Positions 1 through 4,923 are shown, numbered from the stretch's first letter. The stretch is 5,427 nt of DNA from Hyphomicrobiales bacterium (GCA_002746425.1 NVXB01000039.1:14910-20336); one strand, 5' to 3'. Translations and numbers: made by a program. The notes: generated by a model from the letters alone, not told the origin.

Positions 1-284
1 GGTTGCCCATCTAATCCAAGGCGCTCTTCGGCCTTGTTTGCCGCATCCAAAAAGTCTTGTTCTGAGGCAACGATATTCTTTGGCGGATTAAGGCTCAAAG
101 AGAACATAAACTGAGTGCACTTTGTGCCTTTGGAAATGGCATGCGTTTCTGCCAGTGCACCATGCAAATCATGGGCAAGAAATCCGCGTAGTTCAAAGAC
201 GGTAATATGATCATTGTCGCGATCATTCATTAAATGAGTAGACAGATTTTTTGCGCCGCCGCGCTGTGAGCCTTTGAGAATCAT
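1..284 (-). CDS. Relaxase/mobilization nuclease, N-terminal 94 residues (gene continues past the left edge)
   Basis: The translation starts MILKGSQRGGAKNLSTHL and continues through a GTKCTQFMFSLSLNPP segment. I recognise this as the start of a VirD2/MobA-type relaxase family (PF03432-like), common on alphaproteobacterial mobilizable plasmids and islands. Such enzymes nick one strand at oriT, stay covalently bound to the 5' end and pilot it through a type IV secretion channel. The metal-binding histidine motif expected further on lies outside the window. The start is the ATG whose complement is at 282-284, one base after the stop of the upstream mobC-like gene. There is no good ribosome binding site of its own, so translation is probably coupled. 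Oddity: the visible 94 residues contain no tyrosine. The place where a catalytic Tyr is usual in related relaxases (after the GGAKN stretch) holds His17. The family call is firm; the exact MOB class is not. Confidence 0.85.
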   Translation of the reverse strand, partial: MILKGSQRGGAKNLSTHLMNDRDNDHITVFELRGFLAHDLHGALAETHAISKGTKCTQFMFSLSLNPPKNIVASEQDFLDAANKAEERLGLDGQ

Positions 285-285
285 C

Positions 286-699
286 TCAGGCAACACCAGT
301 AAAAGCGCGCGATGCACTCACAGGTGTTTCTGTAGCAATCCCAAGGGTGCGCATAAGCATGGTGCGTATGACTGCAATATCATCGCAAGCTTGGGTTAAA
401 TCTGCTTGCACCTGTTCATCAACATAGAGCGAGCCATTCTCAGCTGCGGCAGCCAGTGCTGAAAGATTCTGGCTGATTTGCCCTGCACCAAGGCAGGCCA
501 AAATCTCTGCCAATTGCATTTTGTCTTTGCCAGGGGAGCGACCCACTTGCTTGGAACGCTGAACAGCATCTGCAAACAGGACTGATTTAATATAGGTGCT
601 TAGCGCCATATCGCGAGATCGGCGCTCAAGTTCAGAACGTTCTTCAATTGTGAAACGAATAGAGAAAGCCGCAGTTGCAGGGGGCGGAGAGGGTTTCAT
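286..699 (-). CDS. mobC: MobC-like relaxosome accessory protein (ribbon-helix-helix type)
   Basis: This 137-residue protein sits directly upstream of the relaxase, with a one-base gap. The N-terminal part has the pattern of a ribbon-helix-helix DNA-binding protein: a short strand (FSIRFT, residues 12-17), a charged helix (EERSELERRSRDM) and a second helix (ALSTYIKSVLF). The C-terminal part (about 64-90, AEILACLGAGQISQNLSAL) matches the place where MobC proteins carry their 'GxNLNQ' helix. MobC proteins bind oriT, help open the DNA and recruit the relaxase. The start ATG (complement of 697-699) follows an AAGG/GGGGG-rich stretch that can act as a ribosome binding site. It is likely cotranscribed with the relaxase from a promoter in the 700-969 region. 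The symbol is used in the generic sense; the protein is a divergent member of the group. Confidence 0.75.
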   Translation of the reverse strand: MKPSPPPATAAFSIRFTIEERSELERRSRDMALSTYIKSVLFADAVQRSKQVGRSPGKDKMQLAEILACLGAGQISQNLSALAAAAENGSLYVDEQVQADLTQACDDIAVIRTMLMRTLGIATETPVSASRAFTGVA

Positions 700-837
700 G
701 GCCTTGGCCCCCGCAAATCATTTTTTACGGGCTTGAGGCAATCATTCCAATCTTCTAAGGTCTCGAATAATTCGTTCGAAATGGTGCTGGCTGGGTGCAC
801 CAAATACATCAATAAAATCAATTAGATATGGTATTGT

Positions 838-899
838 AACTTTTGCGCATAGCAAAAGTTTGCAGGTTTTTGCAGGACTAAAACAGCCGTTTGCGGCTG
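838..899 (-). other. Candidate oriT: two hairpins flanking a TCCTG|C nic-like core
   Basis: On the minus strand, reading from 899 down, there is a perfect 6-bp inverted repeat (CAGCCG/CGGCTG, loop CAAA, 884-899). It is followed by TTTTAGTCCTGC, two copies of CCTGCAAA (869-876 and 859-866, ten bases apart), and a perfect 9-bp inverted repeat (AACTTTTGC/GCAAAAGTT, 838-860, 5-base loop). MOBP-type origins typically have an inverted repeat, a short spacer and a nic site close to ATCCTG|C. Here TCCTG|C falls with the cut between 873 and 872, 11 bases after the first repeat. The region sits between two divergent mobilization cassettes, where an oriT is expected. The repeats are seen directly; the oriT role is inferred. 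Confidence 0.5.
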
Positions 900-904
900 A
901 ATGG

Positions 905-922
905 CGTACAAATCCCGTACAA
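905..922. repeat. Direct repeat CGTACAA x2, about one helical turn apart
   Basis: CGTACAA occurs at 905-911 and again at 916-922, 11 bases apart, so both copies lie on the same face of the helix. The spacing suggests a protein-binding site. A TATAAA element follows at 941-946 and could be the -10 box of a promoter for the HTH gene at 970, but no convincing -35 box is visible. The repeats could bind the HTH protein itself, a MobC protein or the XRE repressor; the sequence does not decide. Confidence 0.35.
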
Positions 923-952
923 GAGAAACCTGGCACTGGATATAAAAACAGC

Positions 953-972
953 CATGAGGAGGCTTCCTCATG
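953..972 (+). promoter_or_regulatory. Hairpin that sequesters the ribosome binding site and start codon of the HTH gene
   Basis: A perfect 8-bp inverted repeat, CATGAGGA/TCCTCATG with a 4-base loop (GGCT), covers the strong Shine-Dalgarno AGGAGG (957-962). Its 3' arm ends in the ATG start codon (970-972). In the mRNA this would pair part of the ribosome binding site with the start codon region and limit translation, a simple copy- or transfer-control device. The pairing is seen directly; the regulatory effect is inferred. Confidence 0.55.
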
Positions 973-1161
973 AGTATTCAAGCAGTTGCGTGGGCGCTAG
1001 GGTTAAAGGTTGGATCCCCGACCGGGAAAGTCTTGCTGTTATGCTTGGCAAACTATGCAAATGAAAAAGGCGAGTGTTGGCCCAACCAAAGAACCATTGC
1101 TAACGAGACTGAGCTCTCGACCAGAACAACCCGCCAATGGCTCAAACAGACAAGTTCATAA
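970..1161 (+). CDS. HTH (replication-initiator-like) protein, N-terminal part; frame broken
   Basis: The 63-residue reading frame begins MSIQAVAWALGLKVGSPTGK and contains a winged HTH of the HTH_36 kind: LLLCLANYANEKGECWPNQ followed by RTIANETELSTRTTRQWLK. This is the usual opening of plasmid replication-type or regulatory HTH proteins found beside mobilization genes. The start is fixed by AGGAGG seven bases upstream of ATG. In the family the recognition helix is followed by a 'LExxGFISRxxRxR' wing. Here the frame ends instead with QTSS and a stop at 1159-1161, while the wing (DKFISRVKRHRSDG) continues in the -1 frame of the next entry. So this is very probably the first part of one gene split by a small deletion (3n+1 bases) or a sequencing error. 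As it stands it would make only a truncated HTH. Confidence 0.7.
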   Translation: MSIQAVAWALGLKVGSPTGKVLLLCLANYANEKGECWPNQRTIANETELSTRTTRQWLKQTSS

Positions 1162-1877
1162 GCCGGGTCAAGCGCCATCGCTCTGATGGTACGCGAACCT
1201 CTGATATGATCACTTTGTGCTTTAATCGTGTGCACCCAGATCCTGAATATCCACCAGAGCCACAAGATCCGCCGAAGCCACCAAAGCCGCAAAACCCACC
1301 AGCGGCAGAATCTGCCGCTGGTCGTAATCCAGCGGAATCTGACGCTACTAAAAGCGGCGAGAGCTGCCTGCAAGAACGGCGAGAGATTCCGGGCATTGAA
1401 TCCATCAATGATCCATTAGAAGAACCACCAGGGAATATGCAGGGTGATGGGGCTAATTTGTTTCAGGAATTTTGGGCGGCTTGGCCGCAGGATGAACGAC
1501 CACGAAACAAGGGGCTTGTCGAAGCCCTCTTCCTGAAGCTTTCGCCACATGAGCGCAGACTTGCCGTTCAATATGCCAAAGCCTACCGGGCAAATCAAAA
1601 GGCAAAAGCCGCCGGTGTGCCATTTGCTGTTTTACTGCGAGAGGCTCTTGGCCTGTCGTGCAAGCGCCGCCATAAAACAGCCCCAACAGTTGATCCCAAA
1701 TTGATCCGCGAGGTAAGCCGGATTGGTGTCAACATTAGTCACCTGTCGCGATGGCTAAACACCATGACTGCAGCGGGTCATTTGGCCAATATTGATGCCA
1801 TTGTTGTATTGAGCCACCTGGTGGCCATTGAGCGGGCGCTAGGGCAATTGGCCTGCAAACCTGCATTGAAAACTTGA
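1137..1877 (+). CDS. Continuation of the HTH protein, ending in a MobC-like domain (HTH-MobC fusion)
   Basis: Of 246 residues, the first 30 (KFISRVKRHRSDGTRTSDMITLCF) are the wing of the HTH domain begun at 970. Next comes a Pro-rich linker (about 38-56). Residues 108-150 (FQEFWAAWP, then NKGLVEALFLKLSPHERRLAV) are the tail module typical of this HTH family. From about 152 the sequence changes to a MobC pattern: KAKAAGVPFAVLLREALG, then DPKLIREVSRIGVNISHLSRWLN, then IERALGQL, matching the MobC signature 'RIGNNLNQIARWLN'. The relaxase follows six bases later, where a separate mobC would normally be. The listed ATG lacks a ribosome binding site and lies inside the preceding frame, so it is probably not a natural start. 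Either the whole gene (970-1877) is frameshifted, or this part is made by low-level re-initiation. The MobC part would bind oriT and recruit the ColE1-like relaxase. Confidence 0.7.
   Translation: MAQTDKFISRVKRHRSDGTRTSDMITLCFNRVHPDPEYPPEPQDPPKPPKPQNPPAAESAAGRNPAESDATKSGESCLQERREIPGIESINDPLEEPPGNMQGDGANLFQEFWAAWPQDERPRNKGLVEALFLKLSPHERRLAVQYAKAYRANQKAKAAGVPFAVLLREALGLSCKRRHKTAPTVDPKLIREVSRIGVNISHLSRWLNTMTAAGHLANIDAIVVLSHLVAIERALGQLACKPALKT
1298..1322. repeat. Perfect 12-bp inverted repeat inside the coding linker
   Basis: Positions 1298-1309 and 1311-1322 are exact reverse complements around a single base, centred on CGGCAGAATCTGCCG. A shorter, imperfect copy of one side (CCAGCGGAATCTGACGCT) follows at 1329-1346, suggesting duplication. 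The repeat lies in the Pro/Ala-rich linker of the HTH-MobC gene, where protein constraint is weak. It could be a protein-binding site, an mRNA hairpin, or the trace of a small palindromic insertion. Confidence 0.6.
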
Positions 1878-1883
1878 ACGCTC

Positions 1884-3434
1884 ATGTTGATCAAGTTTTT
1901 CAAAAATGGCCAAGGTGGCGGGTCTGCGCCCGTTGACTACCTCATTCAGCGCGAGGTCGTGGCTTATGATGCAAATCGCAACGCTCTTCGTGATGACAAT
2001 GGCAAAATTCTGCTGGCCAGGCGTGAACCATTGCCGGAAGTCTTGCGCGGTAATGTGGAGCGAATGCGCCAGTTGATTGATAGCTGCGCGCATCAATGGA
2101 CCTACCGCGCTGGCGTGCTCTCATTTGCAATAGAGGATGCGCCAACGCCAAGGCAGCAGCAATGCGTCATGGATGAGTTTGAGCAACTGGCCTTTGCAGG
2201 GCTTGCGTTGGATCAGCGTGACATATTGTGGGTTCGCCATACGCATGAGGCCCGCGTTGAATTGCACTTCCTGACACCTAGAATGGTATTATCGAGCGGG
2301 CTTAGCTTGAATATCGCGCCGCCTGGATATCAAAAATCCTATGACGCATTGCGCGACAGTCTGAACAAGAAATTTGGATGGTGCGATCCCCAAGCGCCCG
2401 AGCGAGCAAGAGAGGTAAAAAGCCCTCTTGAAAGTATAAACCACGGTATGTTTCGGGAACAAATTCATGACTGGGTTTTGAGCAGAATTGAAACGGGAGA
2501 AATAACCAATCGGCCAGAAATTGTCGATGCGCTTAAAGCGCTTGGCCTGCAGGTTCCACGTGCAGGCAAGGCATATATAACCATTTGCAATTCGGAGACT
2601 GGAAAGCGGTGGCGTTTGAAAGGCGAGATATTTGATGAAAATTGGACGAGAGCGAATACCGTTGAGCGAGCGTTTGAAACAGAGCGTCACCAACCAAGCC
2701 AATCAGGCAGCCGTCTTGATGCAATTGACCAGCAAACGCTTCGAGACAGCTTGCATAAAATCATTGAAACGCGCGCACGCTACAATCGAAAAAGATATGG
2801 AGATGATGTGCCGCTCGATCCATCACCGCCAAGTGACGTTGCTCAATCAAATAGATCAGAACAACAACCTGATGGAGAGAGCAACCAGGCAGGGGGTTTG
2901 GGTGTTGATGATTGGAATGATTGTTTTTACAGGCATGAGCCTATTCCTGATTTGGCTGGTTTCGACAGAGCTGGTGAAGACAGCACAGCAAAACGAATTT
3001 CAAGAAGCGGGGATGGAAGTTTATCAAAGCAACGAGCAAACACTGTATTTTTGGGATCAGGAAAGACTCACTTTGATGACGTGCACGATCAATCAAATAT
3101 CAAGGCCCTGCCTGAGCAAGGTCACTGGGCAATAGCGAGTGGATATGATGAGACAACAGGAAACCAACCAACTCACCCCCTTGGAAAGAGAATTGCTGCA
3201 TTACGTCGAAAAGTTGACACTTACCTGCGAGGAGCAAAATCAACAAGCGAGGGCCTTTATGCAAGGCGAAATAAGAACCTTGAGCGAAAGGATCACGCAG
3301 TTGGAACGTGGGTTGGAAGCTTTATCGAAAACACAATACGAACTCGCAGAATCCTGGCAATCATTGTCAAAATAATTTGCAGGGAGAGTAGAAAAGAACT
3401 GGAAGATCCCAGCCCAGATATCTCACTGCCTTAG
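1884..3434 (+). CDS. mobA: ColE1/MbeA-type relaxase (HEN family)
   Basis: This 516-residue relaxase starts MLIKFFKNGQGGGSAPVDYL, the classic opening of ColE1-like relaxases. Tyr19 is in the same place as the catalytic tyrosine of ColE1 MbeA. The block WVRHTHEARVELHFLTPR holds the metal-site motif: His119, Glu126 and then His128 where ColE1 has Asn (HEN), so here it reads H-E-H. A segment LNIAPPGYQKSYDALRD (142-158) follows, also typical of the family. The enzyme would nick its oriT and start single-strand transfer, relying on a helper conjugation system. It begins six bases after the HTH-MobC gene without a clear ribosome binding site, so translation is probably coupled. From about residue 251 to 497 its reading frame overlaps two other genes in the +1 frame, as in ColE1. 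The C-terminal half is low in recognisable domains, consistent with the overlap. Confidence 0.9.
   Translation: MLIKFFKNGQGGGSAPVDYLIQREVVAYDANRNALRDDNGKILLARREPLPEVLRGNVERMRQLIDSCAHQWTYRAGVLSFAIEDAPTPRQQQCVMDEFEQLAFAGLALDQRDILWVRHTHEARVELHFLTPRMVLSSGLSLNIAPPGYQKSYDALRDSLNKKFGWCDPQAPERAREVKSPLESINHGMFREQIHDWVLSRIETGEITNRPEIVDALKALGLQVPRAGKAYITICNSETGKRWRLKGEIFDENWTRANTVERAFETERHQPSQSGSRLDAIDQQTLRDSLHKIIETRARYNRKRYGDDVPLDPSPPSDVAQSNRSEQQPDGESNQAGGLGVDDWNDCFYRHEPIPDLAGFDRAGEDSTAKRISRSGDGSLSKQRANTVFLGSGKTHFDDVHDQSNIKALPEQGHWAIASGYDETTGNQPTHPLGKRIAALRRKVDTYLRGAKSTSEGLYARRNKNLERKDHAVGTWVGSFIENTIRTRRILAIIVKIICRESRKELEDPSPDISLP
2635..3135 (+). CDS. mobB: MobB/MbeB-like mobilization protein, nested in mobA in another frame
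   Basis: A 166-residue frame lies wholly inside the relaxase gene. It has a helical, Gln/Asn-rich N-terminal half (about 15-80, coiled-coil-like) and one clear transmembrane segment (about 88-110, VWVLMIGMIVFTGMSLFLIW). A polar C-terminal tail follows. This layout, and the position within the second half of a ColE1-type mobA followed at once by a mobD-like frame, match MbeB of ColE1. That protein is thought to anchor or stabilise the relaxosome at the membrane. I chose ATG 2635 because AGGCGAG lies seven bases upstream; a TTG one codon earlier is possible. A hydrophobic stretch of this quality is unlikely in a chance frame. The role is inferred from family and context. Confidence 0.75.
   Translation: MKIGRERIPLSERLKQSVTNQANQAAVLMQLTSKRFETACIKSLKRAHATIEKDMEMMCRSIHHRQVTLLNQIDQNNNLMERATRQGVWVLMIGMIVFTGMSLFLIWLVSTELVKTAQQNEFQEAGMEVYQSNEQTLYFWDQERLTLMTCTINQISRPCLSKVTGQ
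3145..3375 (+). CDS. mobD: MobD/MbeD-like small coiled-coil protein, nested in mobA
   Basis: This small protein (76 residues from ATG 3145; GTG 3139 or ATG 3148 are alternatives) starts just after the mobB stop at 3135, in the same frame. The core LTPLERELLHYVEKLTLTCEEQ resembles the 'TELEKxLLxALEQLQ' opening of ColE1 MbeD. The rest (IRTLSERITQLERGLEALSK) has a heptad pattern expected of a coiled coil. MbeD in ColE1 is a mobilization accessory also linked to entry exclusion. Weak GAG-type ribosome binding sequence precedes the start, so translation is probably coupled to mobB. It lies wholly within the C-terminal coding part of mobA. Confidence 0.7.
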   Translation: MMRQQETNQLTPLERELLHYVEKLTLTCEEQNQQARAFMQGEIRTLSERITQLERGLEALSKTQYELAESWQSLSK

Positions 3435-3461
3435 CGAAGGTATAGTATCGTTTTCAGCCAA

Positions 3462-3686
3462 TTAAGTTTGGAGCATATCGGCAATATGCAATTCAAGAGC
3501 CTTTGATATCTTGGCAATGTTATCGATGGAAATATTTCGCTCAGCGCGCTCTACACCGCTAAGGTAGGACTGAGACATGCCTGTTCTGATAGCCAGTTCT
3601 TCCTGGCTGATATTCAACTCAGCTCTTCTGATCCTTATGCTGCGTGCAAAGGCTTGGCGGTGTTCGTATTGGGCATGTTTTTCCAT
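3462..3686 (-). CDS. XRE-family HTH transcriptional regulator
   Basis: The 74-residue protein consists almost only of a Cro/C1-type HTH: FARSIRIRRAELNISQEELA, then RTGMSQSYLSGVERAERNIS, then NIAKISKALELHIADML. This size and pattern fit small repressors, including controller-type autoregulators. I chose the ATG complementary to 3684-3686 because the domain begins soon after. The frame stays open upstream to a TTG at 3746, but that extension (residues CKAKCPFLG) is atypical and no ribosome binding site favours it. The gene is convergent with mobA and divergent from the small membrane-protein gene, so it probably regulates the AT-rich promoter region between them. The DNA-binding call is firm; the target is inferred. 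Confidence 0.88.
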   Translation of the reverse strand: MEKHAQYEHRQAFARSIRIRRAELNISQEELAIRTGMSQSYLSGVERAERNISIDNIAKISKALELHIADMLQT

Positions 3687-3730
3687 GCCCAAGAATGGAC
3701 ATTTGGCTTTACAGAAACCACGTCTGTTGA

Positions 3731-3800
3731 TATATAAAATATACAATTAAATATATATTTTATGTGTATTTTTGTATTTTATATTTCTTTTTAAACAAAT
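3731..3800. promoter_or_regulatory. AT-rich divergent promoter/operator region with dyad and tandem TGTATTTT
   Basis: The region is almost pure A/T. It has a 10-bp inverted repeat (ATAAAATATA at 3734-3743, TATATTTTAT at 3754-3763) and an exact tandem repeat TGTATTTT at 3765-3772 and 3773-3780. It lies between a minus-strand XRE repressor and a plus-strand gene. Binding by that repressor is the simplest reading. Several TATAAT-like boxes are present on both strands, too many to choose one. Confidence 0.5.
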
Positions 3801-3816
3801 GAATTTGGAGAAAACA

Positions 3817-4059
3817 ATGAACTCCACATTGCTGTTTTATTCGCTGATTGCCTTTATCATTCTCATAGTTGCGGCAATTGGGGAGCACAAACTCAAAAAA
3901 TATGAATTTATGAACACGACTGAAGGAGGCGTTTTGCAGTTTGACAGCTACTTTAAATCCTGGTGGCACGGCGCAAAGGGGCGTTTGTTATACGCCATTC
4001 AGGGGATATCAGTGATAGTCGCCACTGTGCTGTTGGTGCTTGCAGGTGTTGTTAAATAG
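3817..4059 (+). CDS. Small two-helix membrane protein of unknown function
   Basis: The 80-residue protein has two transmembrane segments: about 4-22 (TLLFYSLIAFIILIVAAIG) and about 57-78 (LLYAIQGISVIVATVLLVLAG). They are joined by a polar, basic and aromatic-rich loop (KLKKYEFMN, then FKSWWHGAKGR). The start ATG has GGAG six bases upstream (3807-3810). The frame is open further upstream, but that part is the AT-rich control region. I do not recognise the family. Its position opposite the XRE regulator and before the 78-residue gene suggests a small regulated unit, perhaps for maintenance, exclusion or a toxic peptide. None of these is shown by the sequence. Confidence 0.7.
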   Translation: MNSTLLFYSLIAFIILIVAAIGEHKLKKYEFMNTTEGGVLQFDSYFKSWWHGAKGRLLYAIQGISVIVATVLLVLAGVVK

Positions 4060-4137
4060 GGTTCGTAAATTGGAATGCGAATTTAGCCTTTTACAACACA
4101 AATTATTTCAAATCTCATTCAAACGGAGGTTTCAATT

Positions 4138-4374
4138 ATGCCATTGATCGTGCGCGTATATCTAAATGAAACTCATATTGCTGACGCAACAGCCGTCAAT
4201 CTGTCAGACCTGAAAGATGTTAGTGACTACGCCGTCTGGACCCTGGAAACAGCAGAGCCCAATCTCGGCATCAAGACATCTGAAGTTGCGGGTAAAGTTA
4301 TAGGGCATAACCGAAAACAATCCGTTTGGGCTTTGGTGGAAAAGATGGCTGCAATTGGAAAAAACAAAGGCTGA
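4138..4374 (+). CDS. Conserved-looking hypothetical protein, 78 residues
   Basis: The start ATG has a strong GGAGG ribosome binding site eight bases upstream. The protein begins MPLIVRVYLNETHIADATAVNLSDL and ends RKQSVWALVEKMAAIGKNKG. It is soluble, with a likely beta-rich first half and a C-terminal helix, and has no signal peptide or membrane segment. It resembles small 'VRVYVNE...SVWALV' proteins that I associate with plasmid and mobile-element regions, function unknown; that link is from memory. It lies 78 bases after the membrane-protein gene on the same strand and may share its promoter. Confidence 0.72.
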   Translation: MPLIVRVYLNETHIADATAVNLSDLKDVSDYAVWTLETAEPNLGIKTSEVAGKVIGHNRKQSVWALVEKMAAIGKNKG

Positions 4375-4923
4375 AATGCAAGGGGTACTTTAACGAGTGA
4401 CCATGTTTGCTGGGATGGAAAGATGTCGTAAATATTTCGAGCATGATGGGTATTTACTGAAACCGCCAAGCAGCTCCTTTCGCGAAACGAGTGCCGGCCG
4501 ATAGGGCCGCATATCGCTGCAAGCAGTCTCTGACACAATTAGTAATTAATGCCAGCGCGCTTGAGGGTAACCTAATTACTCATTCAGTGGGCGGCTGTTT
4601 CTGGACAGTATGGCTGCCGACATAGGCAACACACAGACATTCAGCAGGTGTTGAAACTAGTTGCAGCGGCCAAGGAGAGGGCTAATTCTGGTCGGTGTTT
4701 TCAAAAAAGTGAAACGGCTTTCATGCGATGTACCAACTAAAGCCTGCATTGGGTGGAAAGCGGAAATTGGCTCAATAAGTGCAGCGATATCGAATGCACT
4801 AGTTAGCGGACATTCAAACCCGCTATAGACCACCTTACAGCAACGCATCAAAAGGGGCGGGCGGATTAAATCGGAAACACTGGGCGGATGTGTCCGGAAT
4901 GCGCAGGCCTGAAAGTACAAATA
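4375..4923. other. Gene-free stretch between the mobile element and the YhaN-like gene
   Basis: No reading frame here has a ribosome binding site and a protein-like composition. One minus-strand frame (4657-4920) is open for 87 codons, including FECPLTSAFDIAALIEPISA, but lacks a ribosome binding site and a domain. The part from about 4660 to 4880 reads like dispersed, decayed sequence I associate with Rhodobacterales genomes (memory only). No tRNA, terminator or integrase site is evident apart from the inverted repeat listed separately. Composition changes toward the right, so an element-host boundary may lie here. Confidence 0.5.
4541..4580. repeat. Inverted repeat AGTAATTA/TAATTACT with 24-base spacer
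   Basis: AGTAATTA at 4541-4548 and its exact reverse complement TAATTACT at 4573-4580 flank a spacer containing GGTAACC. AT-rich 8-bp arms around a short core resemble recombinase core-site architecture, and the site falls in the possible boundary zone. Arms this short can also occur by chance in AT-rich DNA. Confidence 0.3.

Noticed and set aside
931..946. TGGCAC at 931-936 as a sigma-54 promoter element
   Set aside because: The matching TTGC element at the required spacing is absent.
742..981. 79-codon minus-strand frame across the non-coding control region
   Set aside because: It starts inside the HTH gene, has no ribosome binding site or domain, and runs across the oriT-like hairpins and repeats.
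1137..1161. Programmed -1 frameshift site joining the two HTH frames
   Set aside because: No in-phase slippery heptamer in the overlap and no clear downstream structure at the right distance.
1053..1373. Minus-strand frame rich in Trp, Arg and Leu opposite the HTH-MobC gene
   Set aside because: The odd composition is the reverse complement of the Pro-rich linker codons; no start signal.
2289..2702. 137-codon minus-strand frame opposite mobA
   Set aside because: Antisense shadow of a well-supported relaxase, with no recognised domain or ribosome binding site.
4066..4088. Hairpin TAAATT/AATTTA followed by CCTTTT after the membrane-protein gene, as a terminator
   Set aside because: The stem is only six A/T-rich pairs with a long loop and a short T run, too weak to call.
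4227..4538. 103-codon minus-strand frame opposite the 78-residue gene
   Set aside because: Overlaps a gene with a strong ribosome binding site and has no coding features of its own.
4657..4920. 87-codon minus-strand frame before the YhaN-like gene
   Set aside because: No ribosome binding site, Cys/Pro-rich without a fold, and in a stretch that looks decayed. Kept only as part of the gene-free region.
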